Source of the DNA: Saccharomycopsis fibuligera x Saccharomycopsis cf. fibuligera
Lineage: Eukaryota > Ascomycota > Saccharomycetes > Ascoideales > Saccharomycopsidaceae
Length of the DNA: 64,000 bases
Direction of reading: 5' to 3'
NCBI GenBank assembly: GCA_001936135.1
Contig: CP012816.1
Span: 3,593,501 to 3,657,500, forward strand
Shown: positions 19,518-29,051 of the stretch, piece by piece
How the letters are laid out: each line of letters begins with the position of its first letter
How positions within the stretch are numbered: position 1 is the stretch's first letter
Made by a program: the position numbers and the translations under genes
Notes under the pieces: model-generated
What the model was told of the DNA's origin: nothing
The model's database searches: none
The model's input: only the letters and a program-made list of their open reading frames with translations

Positions 19518-22500
19518 TCATCCTAAAATTTTTTGAAAAATCTTTTCTTTTCTCAATGCGTTATAAATCTCATCTTCCGGCAAGCACAACTTCACTAATT
19601 TGGACTGATTAGCCTTATTATCTTCCTGGGTAATCAATCCAGCTTCAACTAGTTGATTCACCATGAAAGTCATCCCCATCAACTGATTAGATGAACCTCT
19701 GTTGCTGCTAACATTTTTATAAAAACTATCGAAAATGTTATTATCACCAACTAATGTGCTCTTAAAGTTGGCATTGCTTGAATTAAGGAAATTCATATTA
19801 ATGATCCGTTTCATTTCTTCAGCCAAGTCATTGATTTCGTTTTCTAAAAGTCCAGTAAATTTTTGTCGGCGAAGTATTGATACTAAGAAAATCTTACTAA
19901 CCAATGTTAAATTCATTACATACATCGCAATGGGAGAATTGGTTGTTTCTTGAATGGCCTTAATAATGTGATTGATTTTCACATAATAAACATTATTATC
20001 TTCATTATTGCCGCTACTTATCGTAGTTGTCTTCTTGTTATTTCTGTTGTTATCCTGAATGCTGTCCATATATTCAAGTTCTGCAATTTCCACTGCTCGA
20101 CGACAAATGGATAACCCACGACGCGCATCACCGCTGACGCTAGCAACTTTTCTAGAAGCAAACTCAATTGCAGATTTTTCAAACTTGAGCACTTTACCCA
20201 AATTTTGATTTATTTTGTTCATCGATTCTAATCTCGTTTCAATAATTTTGGCTAATTGATCATGTGTATATCCAGGAAACAATAATCTTGATAAGCCTAA
20301 ACGAGAACTGATCTTATTGGTAAGCACACGTTCAGGCAAATCCATAGTATTAGCAATAGCAATGACAATAAATTTGGAGTTATTGTAGGTAGGCCAATTG
20401 AAGAAGTTGTACATGATACTTTGATTTTTAGTGATTATTTGATCAATTTCATCCATAAGAATAATCAAAGGAGAACGATCTTTTTGTTCTTGTCCAGATT
20501 CGTTCTCTGTTAAATAATTTTCAATTAAGTTTTTGGCACTATTTGCCGAAACACGCTGCCCGGCAATCTTTTCCCATAAAAGTTCATAGCATGCGCTGGG
20601 AGAAATAAGCTTCAAACCATTGATTTCAACGTATTCAAAATTATTAATATACTCATATGACTTTACTTCTTGAGCTTTGTTGCGTATCTCATTAAGTTGT
20701 GCCTCAGGACTTTCAACAGCATTTACTACAGCGCTGTCATCAGAATCGTCAACCAGAATTGCATTTTTGGTAGTTTTTGATTTGAATTTAGATTTTGATT
20801 TTGACTTTGATTTTCCCGCCGGAGGATTCTTCTTGTTCTTACCGCCAACCCTAGAGGCTTTTCTTTTTTCTTTCTTTTTGTTTTCTGCAACCTCGTTTTC
20901 CAACTCCTTAGCCCTATTGGTGTGCTTGAGTCTGGTGAGCAATTCGTTAATTACCTTTCTCACCGTAGCGGTTTTTCCAGTACCAGGTGTACCACTAATA
21001 TAAATACAGCTTCCCATTTCCTGATTGATTAGACTTTCCAAAGTCAAATACAATTGGGCAAATTCTTCTTCTCGGCATGGCAATGATGCGAGTAAAGTAG
21101 AAGTATGAAGTTGCTCTTTAGCATTCTTGAACATAATTTGATTGACTTCAGTTTTAGGCTTAGTTTTTCTTTCTTTCCTTCTAGTGGCAGCAGTAGATAC
21201 TGAAGTAGCAGTAGCAGCACCAGTTTTACTATTGGTTTTAGCTGATTGTTTTAAACTTTTGGCTGCTGGGTTGGCTTCAATCTCGTAGTCGCTAGGCTCA
21301 TCATCAAGTTCAATGACTCTAGTAGGAATTTTGGGCGTTGTTTCAATGACCGATTTTTTTTGTTTTGAAGCTGTTTTTTTGGCGGTGGTTGTCGTCTTTC
21401 TTTTTTTCCTAGGAGATGTTTGCTTCAGCTTGTTATAAGTGCGCCTTGCACGACCACTTCTCAAATTCTTAGTACTTGCTTCAAAATCATCATCATCAGA
21501 TATAAGTTCAAACGAGGCATCTGAAGAAGAGGAAGATTCGAGTGACGAATCCAATTCTTCCAGTATCAGCACGTCACTGTCTTCATCTTTAGCATCAACG
21601 TATACATCATCACTGCCACTATCCGAAACCCTAGAGGTGCCTGATTGTTCTTCATCACCATTGATAATCTGACCATCTTCGCCACTATCGCTGTCTAAGG
21701 ACAAAACATATTTCTTTTTCCCCGCATTTGATTTAGCCTTCAGTGGGCTTTTCTCCTTGGCGACTGTCTTGGCCAGACCAGTTTTTCTTAAAGAACTAGA
21801 TTTCACAGGACTCAGAGTAGCGGATTTTGGGGGCCTTCCCCTTCGTGGTGTTGGTGTATTAGATTTACTAGCAGCACCACCAGCAGCGTTTTGCTGTTTT
21901 AATTTGGTTGGGGTCGCGGGAAGCGACATTGGCCCAAAAACCGCAGTCTTTAAAGCTTGAGCAAACCTGGTTTCATTTTCAAACAACGTTTCCAATATTT
22001 CGTCAAAATCAAAAACTTCAGAGATCTCACTCGAATAATGGGTATCACAGGCCCGTTGACAAAGATATACATCTTTTGAAGCAGCACTTTTTCCTTTCAA
22101 TTTTTGCTGCTCGTATTTTACCCTAGATAGCACATCTACATTCTTTATAACATGCTTCAACTGAATATCAAACTGCAATGGAGTCAAAAAAAGCTCATGT
22201 TTGTCCTGGGGGATGACTCTAGTATGGGGGTCAATTTCTTCAAGATCTGTTTTGGAACAAAGACGTACAGCCAGCACTTCAACGTAGTGATTGGTATGTA
22301 AACTGATTTTTTTGACCATGCCGATAGCATACTCCAGAGGATCTAATTCACTATCACCACCATTATTGTTATTGCTTATTCCATTATCATTATAGCCCTT
22401 CTCAGCATCCTCGATCAGATGTTTGTCAAAGATAAACGTACTATTATACAAAAAGCAATCTCCAATTTTCAACTCCACATCATCTCTAGCTCTTTTTAGC

Positions 22501-22709
22501 ACAATATTCGATGGGTCGTCTCTAAAACTGGCTTTCTTTTTAGCGCGTCGTGTAAGCCTAATTGGCTGAAGTCTAACGGGCAGAGCACGTCTTTTTGAGG
22601 GACTAGCAGCAGCGCCGGCTCTACTGCCGGTAGCCTCGTCATCGGAGGATAGAGGAATAACATTTTGGGAGTAACTCCAACCCTCAAAATCCTTGGGAAC
22701 ATGAGCCAT
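19518..22709 (-). CDS. ORC1: Origin recognition complex subunit 1
   Basis: 1,063 residues from the first ATG at 22709 (MAHVPKDFEGW), which matches the S. cerevisiae Orc1 start; the frame is open further 5' but without ATG. The protein loads MCM at origins together with Orc2-6 and Cdc6. A BAH domain covers about residues 80-220. An acidic and basic disordered middle follows, with an AT-hook-like RRGRPPK near 290. The AAA+ core has Walker A GTPGTGKT (573-580), Walker B LIILMDEIDQI (about 750), YNFFNWPTYNNSKFIVIAIA and sensor-2 region KVASVSGDARRGLSICRRA. A C-terminal winged helix ends the protein. About 85 extra residues, rich in Lys and Ser, interrupt the AAA+ core after Walker A (about 597-688). 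S. cerevisiae Orc1 has 914 residues. Confidence 0.95.
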   Translation of the reverse strand: MAHVPKDFEGWSYSQNVIPLSSDDEATGSRAGAAASPSKRRALPVRLQPIRLTRRAKKKASFRDDPSNIVLKRARDDVELKIGDCFLYNSTFIFDKHLIEDAEKGYNDNGISNNNNGGDSELDPLEYAIGMVKKISLHTNHYVEVLAVRLCSKTDLEEIDPHTRVIPQDKHELFLTPLQFDIQLKHVIKNVDVLSRVKYEQQKLKGKSAASKDVYLCQRACDTHYSSEISEVFDFDEILETLFENETRFAQALKTAVFGPMSLPATPTKLKQQNAAGGAASKSNTPTPRRGRPPKSATLSPVKSSSLRKTGLAKTVAKEKSPLKAKSNAGKKKYVLSLDSDSGEDGQIINGDEEQSGTSRVSDSGSDDVYVDAKDEDSDVLILEELDSSLESSSSSDASFELISDDDDFEASTKNLRSGRARRTYNKLKQTSPRKKRKTTTTAKKTASKQKKSVIETTPKIPTRVIELDDEPSDYEIEANPAAKSLKQSAKTNSKTGAATATSVSTAATRRKERKTKPKTEVNQIMFKNAKEQLHTSTLLASLPCREEEFAQLYLTLESLINQEMGSCIYISGTPGTGKTATVRKVINELLTRLKHTNRAKELENEVAENKKKEKRKASRVGGKNKKNPPAGKSKSKSKSKFKSKTTKNAILVDDSDDSAVVNAVESPEAQLNEIRNKAQEVKSYEYINNFEYVEINGLKLISPSACYELLWEKIAGQRVSANSAKNLIENYLTENESGQEQKDRSPLIILMDEIDQIITKNQSIMYNFFNWPTYNNSKFIVIAIANTMDLPERVLTNKISSRLGLSRLLFPGYTHDQLAKIIETRLESMNKINQNLGKVLKFEKSAIEFASRKVASVSGDARRGLSICRRAVEIAELEYMDSIQDNNRNNKKTTTISSGNNEDNNVYYVKINHIIKAIQETTNSPIAMYVMNLTLVSKIFLVSILRRQKFTGLLENEINDLAEEMKRIINMNFLNSSNANFKSTLVGDNNIFDSFYKNVSSNRGSSNQLMGMTFMVNQLVEAGLITQEDNKANQSKLVKLCLPEDEIYNALRKEKIFQKILG

Positions 22710-23202
22710 TTGAGTATGTGAGTGTGGATGTGAGCGCGACACAAGTGTAGTTGCCCTACCCTCTGGCTTAATTGGCTGAATTGAAGTGCAATTGGACCAA
22801 AATATTAAATGGTGTTTATGTCTGAACTGGCAGCGCTTAGGCTCATGTTGATTCCCGTTTGTTTGTTTTTGTTGATATCGAATTTTCCATCTGGTTAGGT
22901 GCGCTGGTGCATATTTTTTCTTTTAAAGTAAAAATGCATACGTCAACATGCAAGCACAGATTGCACGGAAAACATAACAGCCTACGAGATTGCAAAAAAC
23001 ATGCAACCACATAAGCAATTCGAATAAAGATGTGTTTAAGCATACTTACCAAACCTATATACTCGAGGGAACAATAATTAAAAAAAAAGGCACGCAAAAA
23101 AGAGCGACCAAAAAAAAATAAATAAATAATTTTAAAAATAAGATTTTGTAGCAGATCAGTCCTGATCCAATCCCTCGTGTTTCGACAAAAAATTAAAATT
23201 AA
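22710..23202. other. ORC1 promoter and SPE1 3' flank
   Basis: No gene found. No MluI cell-cycle box (ACGCGT) was seen before ORC1. A-rich runs near 23070-23140 suit 3'-end formation of SPE1. Confidence 0.4.
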
Positions 23203-24705
23203 CTAATTAACTTTGACATTGTCTTCCGAGGAAACGTAAATTACTGGAGAATGTTGAGCAAAACCATTGAAACTGGTTGAAGCAGCGAGTGTATATGCTC
23301 CCATTGCTGAAAAAAACAACCAATCACCTACAGCCACCGGATGGTTGAGTGTTGCATTTTTGTTAACCACATCAGCACTGTCACAAGTTTGGCCCCAAAC
23401 GCTGACTGGATAAGAGTTGCCATTTGCATTGTCACTAGCCAGTCTTTCAGCGCTAATCTCTTCGTAGTAACGGAATTGGCTGTCACTGACAAGAACCCTA
23501 GGAATTGGAATGTAGTGATCATTGACAATACAGTTCATATTAGCATAAATACCATCGTTGATATAAACCATTGGGACATCAATACCAGCATCAACATGGG
23601 CCCCAGCATCTCGAGATGAAGCACCACATGTAACGAATGATCCTCTCTTGCCAATAACATTAGCAGCAAGAGTGAATGCGCTAGTGACGAAATAACGACC
23701 TGGCTCACTGATGATTTGAACTCCCAGCTGCGATGGGAATTTGGCATCCAAATGACGGTTTAACACTTCAGCCACTTGATCAAAGTTGTTGCTAATCATG
23801 AAACCGCCGCCAATGTCCAAAAGATTCATTTCTTCAAAACCCAAAGCTTTAGCCTTGTCAAAAATCAATCTAGCATCATCAATGGCCTTGACCAAAGAGT
23901 TAAACTCGCTGGATCCGGCACCACAATGGAAATGGACCCCAACTAGATTGATATTCAATTGCTTGGCTTTGGCCAACAATGAATCAAAAGCAGCCAGTCT
24001 GGCACCATACTTAGTGGACAATCTAACAACAGCAGCTTTATCATCGGTTTCAATTCTAAGCAAGACTTTACAACCAGGATAAATTTTAGCGATTTTTTCC
24101 AACTCATCTTCGTTATCGAAAACAGTCAAATTGACACCGTTATCCATAGCATACTTCAAATGAGAATTGAATTTGCAAGGGTTGGAAAAAATAATTCTTG
24201 AAGCATCGACTCCCAATTGCAAAACGGTTGCCATTTCTGCTCTAGAAGCACAATCGAAACCAGCTCCCAATTCGGCCAAAAGTTTGAGCACTTGCAAATC
24301 AGTGTTGCATTTGATAGCGTAGTGTGGTTTGACTCTTGGAAGCTTGTGGATCCAGTAGCGGTACAAGCGGTAAACTTCGCCCAAGTCGCAAACGAAAAAT
24401 GAAGCGTTATCATTATAGTGATCGTCACCAACAACGTCATGGGAATTGATGTTTTGCAAGTGTTCGTGAAGCGATTGACCGATGGTTTTAATGGACCTAG
24501 TGAAAACGGAATCACCGTGGGCTGGACTGGAAATGGCTAGTGCTTTCCCAATTTTGTCATTGTCAAAATGAGGAGAGGTACCTGCGCCGGCTGAACCAGT
24601 AGCAGCACCAGAGGAAGGATTGTCCTTGGAGATGCTTGGAGGATGCAAGGAGGTAGTGTCAGTAAATTGTTGGTTGTAAACTTGGTCAATGGTTAAGGCT
24701 GTCAT
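23203..24705 (-). CDS. SPE1: Ornithine decarboxylase
   Basis: 500 residues. Converts ornithine to putrescine, the first step of polyamine synthesis, with pyridoxal phosphate. The PLP lysine lies in KPHYAIKCNTDLQVLK (about residue 131). The glycine-rich phosphate loop is NLLDIGGGF, ISEPGRYFVTSAFTLAANVI is conserved, and the catalytic Cys is in VWGQTCDSADV (about 440). Active sites form at the interface of the homodimer. The first ~90 residues are Ser/Gly-rich and variable; in the family this region helps antizyme-driven degradation. Codon 327 (23727-23725) is CTG in a variable stretch just before ISEPGR, so it reads as Ser under the clade's code. The start is the ATG at 24705. Confidence 0.97.
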   Translation of the reverse strand: MTALTIDQVYNQQFTDTTSLHPPSISKDNPSSGAATGSAGAGTSPHFDNDKIGKALAISSPAHGDSVFTRSIKTIGQSLHEHLQNINSHDVVGDDHYNDNASFFVCDLGEVYRLYRYWIHKLPRVKPHYAIKCNTDLQVLKLLAELGAGFDCASRAEMATVLQLGVDASRIIFSNPCKFNSHLKYAMDNGVNLTVFDNEDELEKIAKIYPGCKVLLRIETDDKAAVVRLSTKYGARLAAFDSLLAKAKQLNINLVGVHFHCGAGSSEFNSLVKAIDDARLIFDKAKALGFEEMNLLDIGGGFMISNNFDQVAEVLNRHLDAKFPSQLGVQIISEPGRYFVTSAFTLAANVIGKRGSFVTCGASSRDAGAHVDAGIDVPMVYINDGIYANMNCIVNDHYIPIPRVLVSDSQFRYYEEISAERLASDNANGNSYPVSVWGQTCDSADVVNKNATLNHPVAVGDWLFFSAMGAYTLAASTSFNGFAQHSPVIYVSSEDNVKVN

Positions 24706-25597
24706 TCTTCGCAGAAGGATTGGATCAAGTGGACTGAAGTGTTGAATAAAAGCGGTTCTGGACGCATAAAAGACTAGCTAGGGCAAGGAAACGAAAGAAA
24801 GAAACAAAAAACAGAGGATTTTAACTAGTCTGTTTTGTTTTCTTGTTGTTGTTACTAAATGTCTCAAAAGGATGTTGCTATACAGCCTATGTTTTTGTTG
24901 TTGTTGAAGAGCAATGAATTGAAGTCAAAAAGAGGAAGAAGGGCGAGCGAGTACTTTGATTGTCTGTGGGCTCACTCACTTCACTCAACCGCAGTGCGCC
25001 ATGGAAAAACTAGAAACTGATTTGCCGCAGCCAATCGCAGCCGCAGCAGCAAGCGAAATGAAAAATTTCTATTACTCATTCTCTCACCCACTCGCGACTC
25101 GCCCAATGGTGTTGATTATTCATCCTCCTACAGCTGTGCCACCTGGCCACCCTTGCCACAAGCTTGGATTTGTAGTATATAATGTCTTACGCAGGTCGAT
25201 GGTGATGTCCAGACACATTTACGAATTCTGTGCTCAAAGTCAGCTCTGTCATTGTAGCGGTGAGATGCATTTACTGCCCCTGCTCCCACGGTGGCTTTTG
25301 AATGTGTCATTTTTCCCTTCGGTCGAGGCCTCGGGGCCGTCGCCGTGCTGCGTTGCTGCGTTGCTGCTCTGCTGCGCGGTGAAATAAATACCATTCAATA
25401 GCATACTGCACTTAACTATTGCACTGGAAAAGTGCAAGGACCATAATTTATTGTCTCAATCAAGTATGCGTACAACCCCTGGATACATGTTACGCAACAT
25501 TCTGAAGTTTTGTTCTCAAAAAATAGATAAAAAACAATCAAATTCTCATAAATCACGCAAGTAAAATGGCTCTATTTTCATGATTAATATGGTGCAA
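24706..25597. promoter_or_regulatory. SPE1 upstream region and REX3 3' flank
   Basis: 892 bp without a supported gene. A 143-codon open frame on the plus strand (24956-25387) has no ATG at its head and no domain. GC content rises locally around 25310-25380. The region probably holds the SPE1 promoter and leader. I saw no convincing upstream ORF. Confidence 0.4.
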
Positions 25598-28087
25598 TTA
25601 CTGTTGCATCTCACTCAGCATATTCAAAATAAACCACTTCACCAAATCAATTGCCGCAATCGAATCTTCTGCAGAATCATGCTCTCCAGTCTGAATTTGT
25701 CTCTTCAAGATTCGCTCACTAAGCAGCTTAAGTGCCGCTTTCTTAAACACATTTCCAGTACGATACTTGTTAAACACTGCACCACTACCTGCAGCACCAT
25801 TGGAACCACTGACATTATTGAATAATATGGCAGTATCAATGATATGATTATGAATCAATCGCATCACGTTCATGTCATTCTCCAACCCATGACCAATGAA
25901 AATTGTCGAGCCGTCAACTATCTCGTTTAACTCTTGTAAAAATTGTTCGTAACTTACAGAATTATGCTCATTGATTTGCGAAATTCCACTAAATTTGGTA
26001 TTGTAGTCCAATACTTGACCTTTTGGCCGCACTAATTTGTCGTAGATGGTGCTGTATTTGTTTTGCAGTTGTTTTGCAGTTGCCGTACCGGTTGTTGTAG
26101 CTTTTTCAGGTGCAACTGGGGTGAAAAAATCAATAATTGTGATTCTGGCTAGCTCAAAACCCAATGTGGTAAACACCATTTCTGCATCCAAGCCCACCAC
26201 GTTATACTTTGCTCGAATTTTGCCATCATCACCATTACCAGATGGTTTGCTCCCTGTAGCACTACAATTGTTATTGCCTTCGCTAACCGCAGCCTCCAAG
26301 GCCCACGTTTCTTTGAAAGGTAACACCCGATGCATTTCTCTGACATCATCCAATTTGTAAACATGAAAATCTAGCTCTTCACAGCCCAATATCGCCTCGC
26401 TGTTACCATAATCGTCATTCATGTCAAATCTTGATGTCGCGCCTTGCTGACAACATTGCCAGACAAAATACCTCTTATTATTCTTATCAGTGTGCGAGAT
26501 TTTTTTTCCCGGATGAAAACGGCAAATTCCTTGAAAGTTGTTCTTGCTAATAGAAGTGCTGATGTCAAAAAGTGTATTGCATCTTTGACAATGCTTAAGC
26601 ACTGATTTACCAGGGATGGTACTTTCTATTCTTGCAGTCCCGTCCTTTTGCTCCTTTGTATCGCCATAAACTACTTTGAAATTGATCCCACTATTGGATA
26701 TCAAAGAATGGGATTTGCCGCTGTTATTCGCTGATTGACGGTTGCCATGGCCTGTTGATGTTGCTGTTGTAGTAGCGGGATTAGACATTTCTTGGTTTTC
26801 GCTCGGGACCCTAACAACATAATGATGCTTTTCTAACAACTCCACCGGATGCACCAACTTTTTAAGCTTTTCTAAATATTCCTTCTTAGATAACAGACAA
26901 GCAGCTTTGGTACTGCTATTTTCAGCAGTGGCATCGTTTAGCTGCTTAGTAGACGATGGAGATGGTGCTGGTGCTGGTGATTCTGATGACGATGTCAATC
27001 CACGTCTTCGTTTATCCATCTCCAAAATCTTGCTGATTATTATTTTCTCCTTTCTCTTCACCTTGACAAACATTCCTTTAAAATTGTTGATGTAACTGGC
27101 GGTAGTTTTACAACTACTAGCAATTTGGTGCTCAAGGGACATGGTTATCAAGTTTGGCAATTTGATACTGGGCACGTTTTGCTTGATTTCTTTATTCAAA
27201 GCAGTGAGAAATTTGCTACGTTGATCATGACTCGCAGGGGCAAATGGCAAAACTTTTTGTGGTGCAACAAATGTGTAGTCTTTGACTGGTACTATGGCTT
27301 TTTTTGTGGTTTTGGTACTTGCTGACATGGTTGATGCCGAGAAAGCAGAATTTGCAGCTTTTGTTGAAGAAACGAATGGTTTGGTATCAGCTGGTGAAGA
27401 AGCACCTGTGATAGCACCACTAACGGCACTTTCTCCGACTTTGCGTTTCTTTGCCCTGGGATCATTAGTTGGCTTCTCTGCCGAATCTCTATCACACCTT
27501 TTAATAACCTTTTCTGATGTATTTTTTGGGGAACTTGTTCGTTCCACTTCCGCCTGCTGCTCTTTTTTCCTTCGCTGTGCTATTTCTTCTTCATCCTTTT
27601 TGAGTTTTAACAATTCCCTTCTTTCTCTTTCTATAGCCATCATATTATCTTGAACTTCACGCTTCAATTGCATTTCTAAAAATTGCAACTTAAGCTGAAC
27701 AGTAAACTCATCTTGCACAATTTTTGCATTCTCAAGGGCATCATTGAAACTAGATTGTAACTCTTCAACCCTATGACGGTCGTACTGTGTTAGTCGCTCT
27801 TCTACCGGGTTAACCTTATAATTACCGTTGGCAGCGTTGACATTACTTTTAATACCAGTGGCTCTCTTATTGTCATCACCTGCATTTGCGTTTATTTGCT
27901 GGTGGTCTATATCCACGCTATCGTCTGATTTATCAATAGAACTTTTATTCAAAGAATTGTCATGACCACCAACAGTCTCATGTTCATTCTTTTGTTGGTC
28001 ATGCTGGAAGACACATAATGGAAGATCACACTGGTCATGGATAGGACATCGCATTCCCTTGAAAAGGTTCTGACTGCTACTGAACAT
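25598..28087 (-). CDS. REX3: RNA exonuclease of the Rex3/REXO1 family
   Basis: 829 residues from the ATG at 28087. A DEDDh 3'-5' exonuclease domain occupies the C-terminus: DAEM (about 632), GHGLENDMNVMRL, and HDSAEDSIAAIDLVKW with the catalytic His and final Asp. Near the start, CPIHDQCDLPLCVFQH is a CCCH zinc finger with C-X5-C-X4-C-X3-H spacing. A second Cys/His cluster before the nuclease (HCQRC, CRFHPGKK, QCCQQG) should bind zinc. Rex3 of S. cerevisiae (404 residues) trims RNase MRP RNA and other small RNAs. The doubling of length comes from a Glu/Lys-rich coiled coil (about 95-180) and Ser/Thr/Ala-rich linkers. Rex1 and Rex4 lack the first CCCH finger, which supports the Rex3 call. Confidence 0.87.
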   Translation of the reverse strand: MFSSSQNLFKGMRCPIHDQCDLPLCVFQHDQQKNEHETVGGHDNSLNKSSIDKSDDSVDIDHQQINANAGDDNKRATGIKSNVNAANGNYKVNPVEERLTQYDRHRVEELQSSFNDALENAKIVQDEFTVQLKLQFLEMQLKREVQDNMMAIERERRELLKLKKDEEEIAQRRKKEQQAEVERTSSPKNTSEKVIKRCDRDSAEKPTNDPRAKKRKVGESAVSGAITGASSPADTKPFVSSTKAANSAFSASTMSASTKTTKKAIVPVKDYTFVAPQKVLPFAPASHDQRSKFLTALNKEIKQNVPSIKLPNLITMSLEHQIASSCKTTASYINNFKGMFVKVKRKEKIIISKILEMDKRRRGLTSSSESPAPAPSPSSTKQLNDATAENSSTKAACLLSKKEYLEKLKKLVHPVELLEKHHYVVRVPSENQEMSNPATTTATSTGHGNRQSANNSGKSHSLISNSGINFKVVYGDTKEQKDGTARIESTIPGKSVLKHCQRCNTLFDISTSISKNNFQGICRFHPGKKISHTDKNNKRYFVWQCCQQGATSRFDMNDDYGNSEAILGCEELDFHVYKLDDVREMHRVLPFKETWALEAAVSEGNNNCSATGSKPSGNGDDGKIRAKYNVVGLDAEMVFTTLGFELARITIIDFFTPVAPEKATTTGTATAKQLQNKYSTIYDKLVRPKGQVLDYNTKFSGISQINEHNSVSYEQFLQELNEIVDGSTIFIGHGLENDMNVMRLIHNHIIDTAILFNNVSGSNGAAGSGAVFNKYRTGNVFKKAALKLLSERILKRQIQTGEHDSAEDSIAAIDLVKWFILNMLSEMQQ

Positions 28088-28167
28088 CACTAATGATATT
28101 GGTAATCTTTATTCTGGTCCTTGGCCTCTTGTTTCTACAGTAACAGTATCAACTTAAATTGTAGTTT

Positions 28168-28368
28168 ATGCGATTACTAATTAGAATCGCGCTCTTGGTT
28201 AATGTTGAAAATAAAATAACCCAATTAGTGATGATTCTTGCGACTGGATTTGTAGTTATTTGGCTGATCTTTAATCCATTTGATAAATCAAATGATCTGC
28301 TAACGATTGCTGGTTTGCTGGCGCTTCGATATATTTGGCGTTTGAACCAAGGAAAATCACAATTATAG
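28168..28368 (+). CDS. Candidate small membrane protein, unidentified
   Basis: An ATG-started frame of 66 codons, 80 bp from and divergent to REX3. It encodes two hydrophobic stretches (QLVMILATGFVVIWLIF and LLTIAGLLALRYIW) joined by a short polar loop, with a basic C-terminus. It resembles no family I know. The length is within the chance range for this AT-rich sequence, so it may well be spurious. Confidence 0.2.
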   Translation: MRLLIRIALLVNVENKITQLVMILATGFVVIWLIFNPFDKSNDLLTIAGLLALRYIWRLNQGKSQL

Positions 28369-29051
28369 TTGCAGTTTGGAAAATATCAAATAGTGTCACT
28401 TTCCAAATATTGTCTAGCTCACCCCAGTAACTTAGCAGTCAATACTGAAATACTTTAATTTTCGGTTATTGTTATATTTAGATACCGTAGTCACGCATGC
28501 ACAGTACGGTCGTCAACGTTTAGCCCTAATGTTTTGCCTGCTTGCGATGGCCATGGTGCTGAAAAGACCCAAAAGAAGCAATGCATAATTATGCATAATC
28601 CATAATGTTGGGTAAATTCACCCCACAGAAGAAACAATTATGGACTGCAATTGAATAAGTTTAAAGCCAAATGACTTTGTGTGATTTATACAAAAATAAA
28701 AACAAAAACAAAAATGAAATGAAAGAATAGAACGTTATTTTTTTATTTTGTTATATATCGTAACTAATTTGTAGTAGCTATTTTTTTTCGTGGTTTTCAC
28801 CCAGATACACCCGAAATTTTTGAAGGCTTTTATGATGTAATATGGTTTATGGCTTTTTTTTTGTTCTATATAAAGCCCAAAGGGCTAATTTATAATTTTC
28901 CGTATTTTAATTTGTTATGTTTTGTTTTGTAAACCCATCTCAAGAAATAATAATAAAAAGTATCAATGAAAGAAGAAATAAGATAAAAAGTTAAACTTCG
29001 TCAGGAAAGCTCAATGTAAGCTGCGTGCGGCAAGGCTATAATTAAACAAGA
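28369..29051. other. Intergenic region before the CPY1 3' end
   Basis: No gene seen. T- and A-rich stretches near 28735-28990 probably include the CPY1 polyadenylation region. A short TATGCATAATTATGCATAAT-like repeat lies near 28580-28605. Confidence 0.4.

Noticed and set aside
23040-23055. ATACTTACC, similar to the U1 snRNA 5' end (also near 35349)
   Set aside because: The following bases do not match U1, and no Sm site or stem was seen.
24956-25387. 143-codon frame upstream of SPE1
   Set aside because: It has no ATG at its head and looks like GC-richer leader or promoter sequence.
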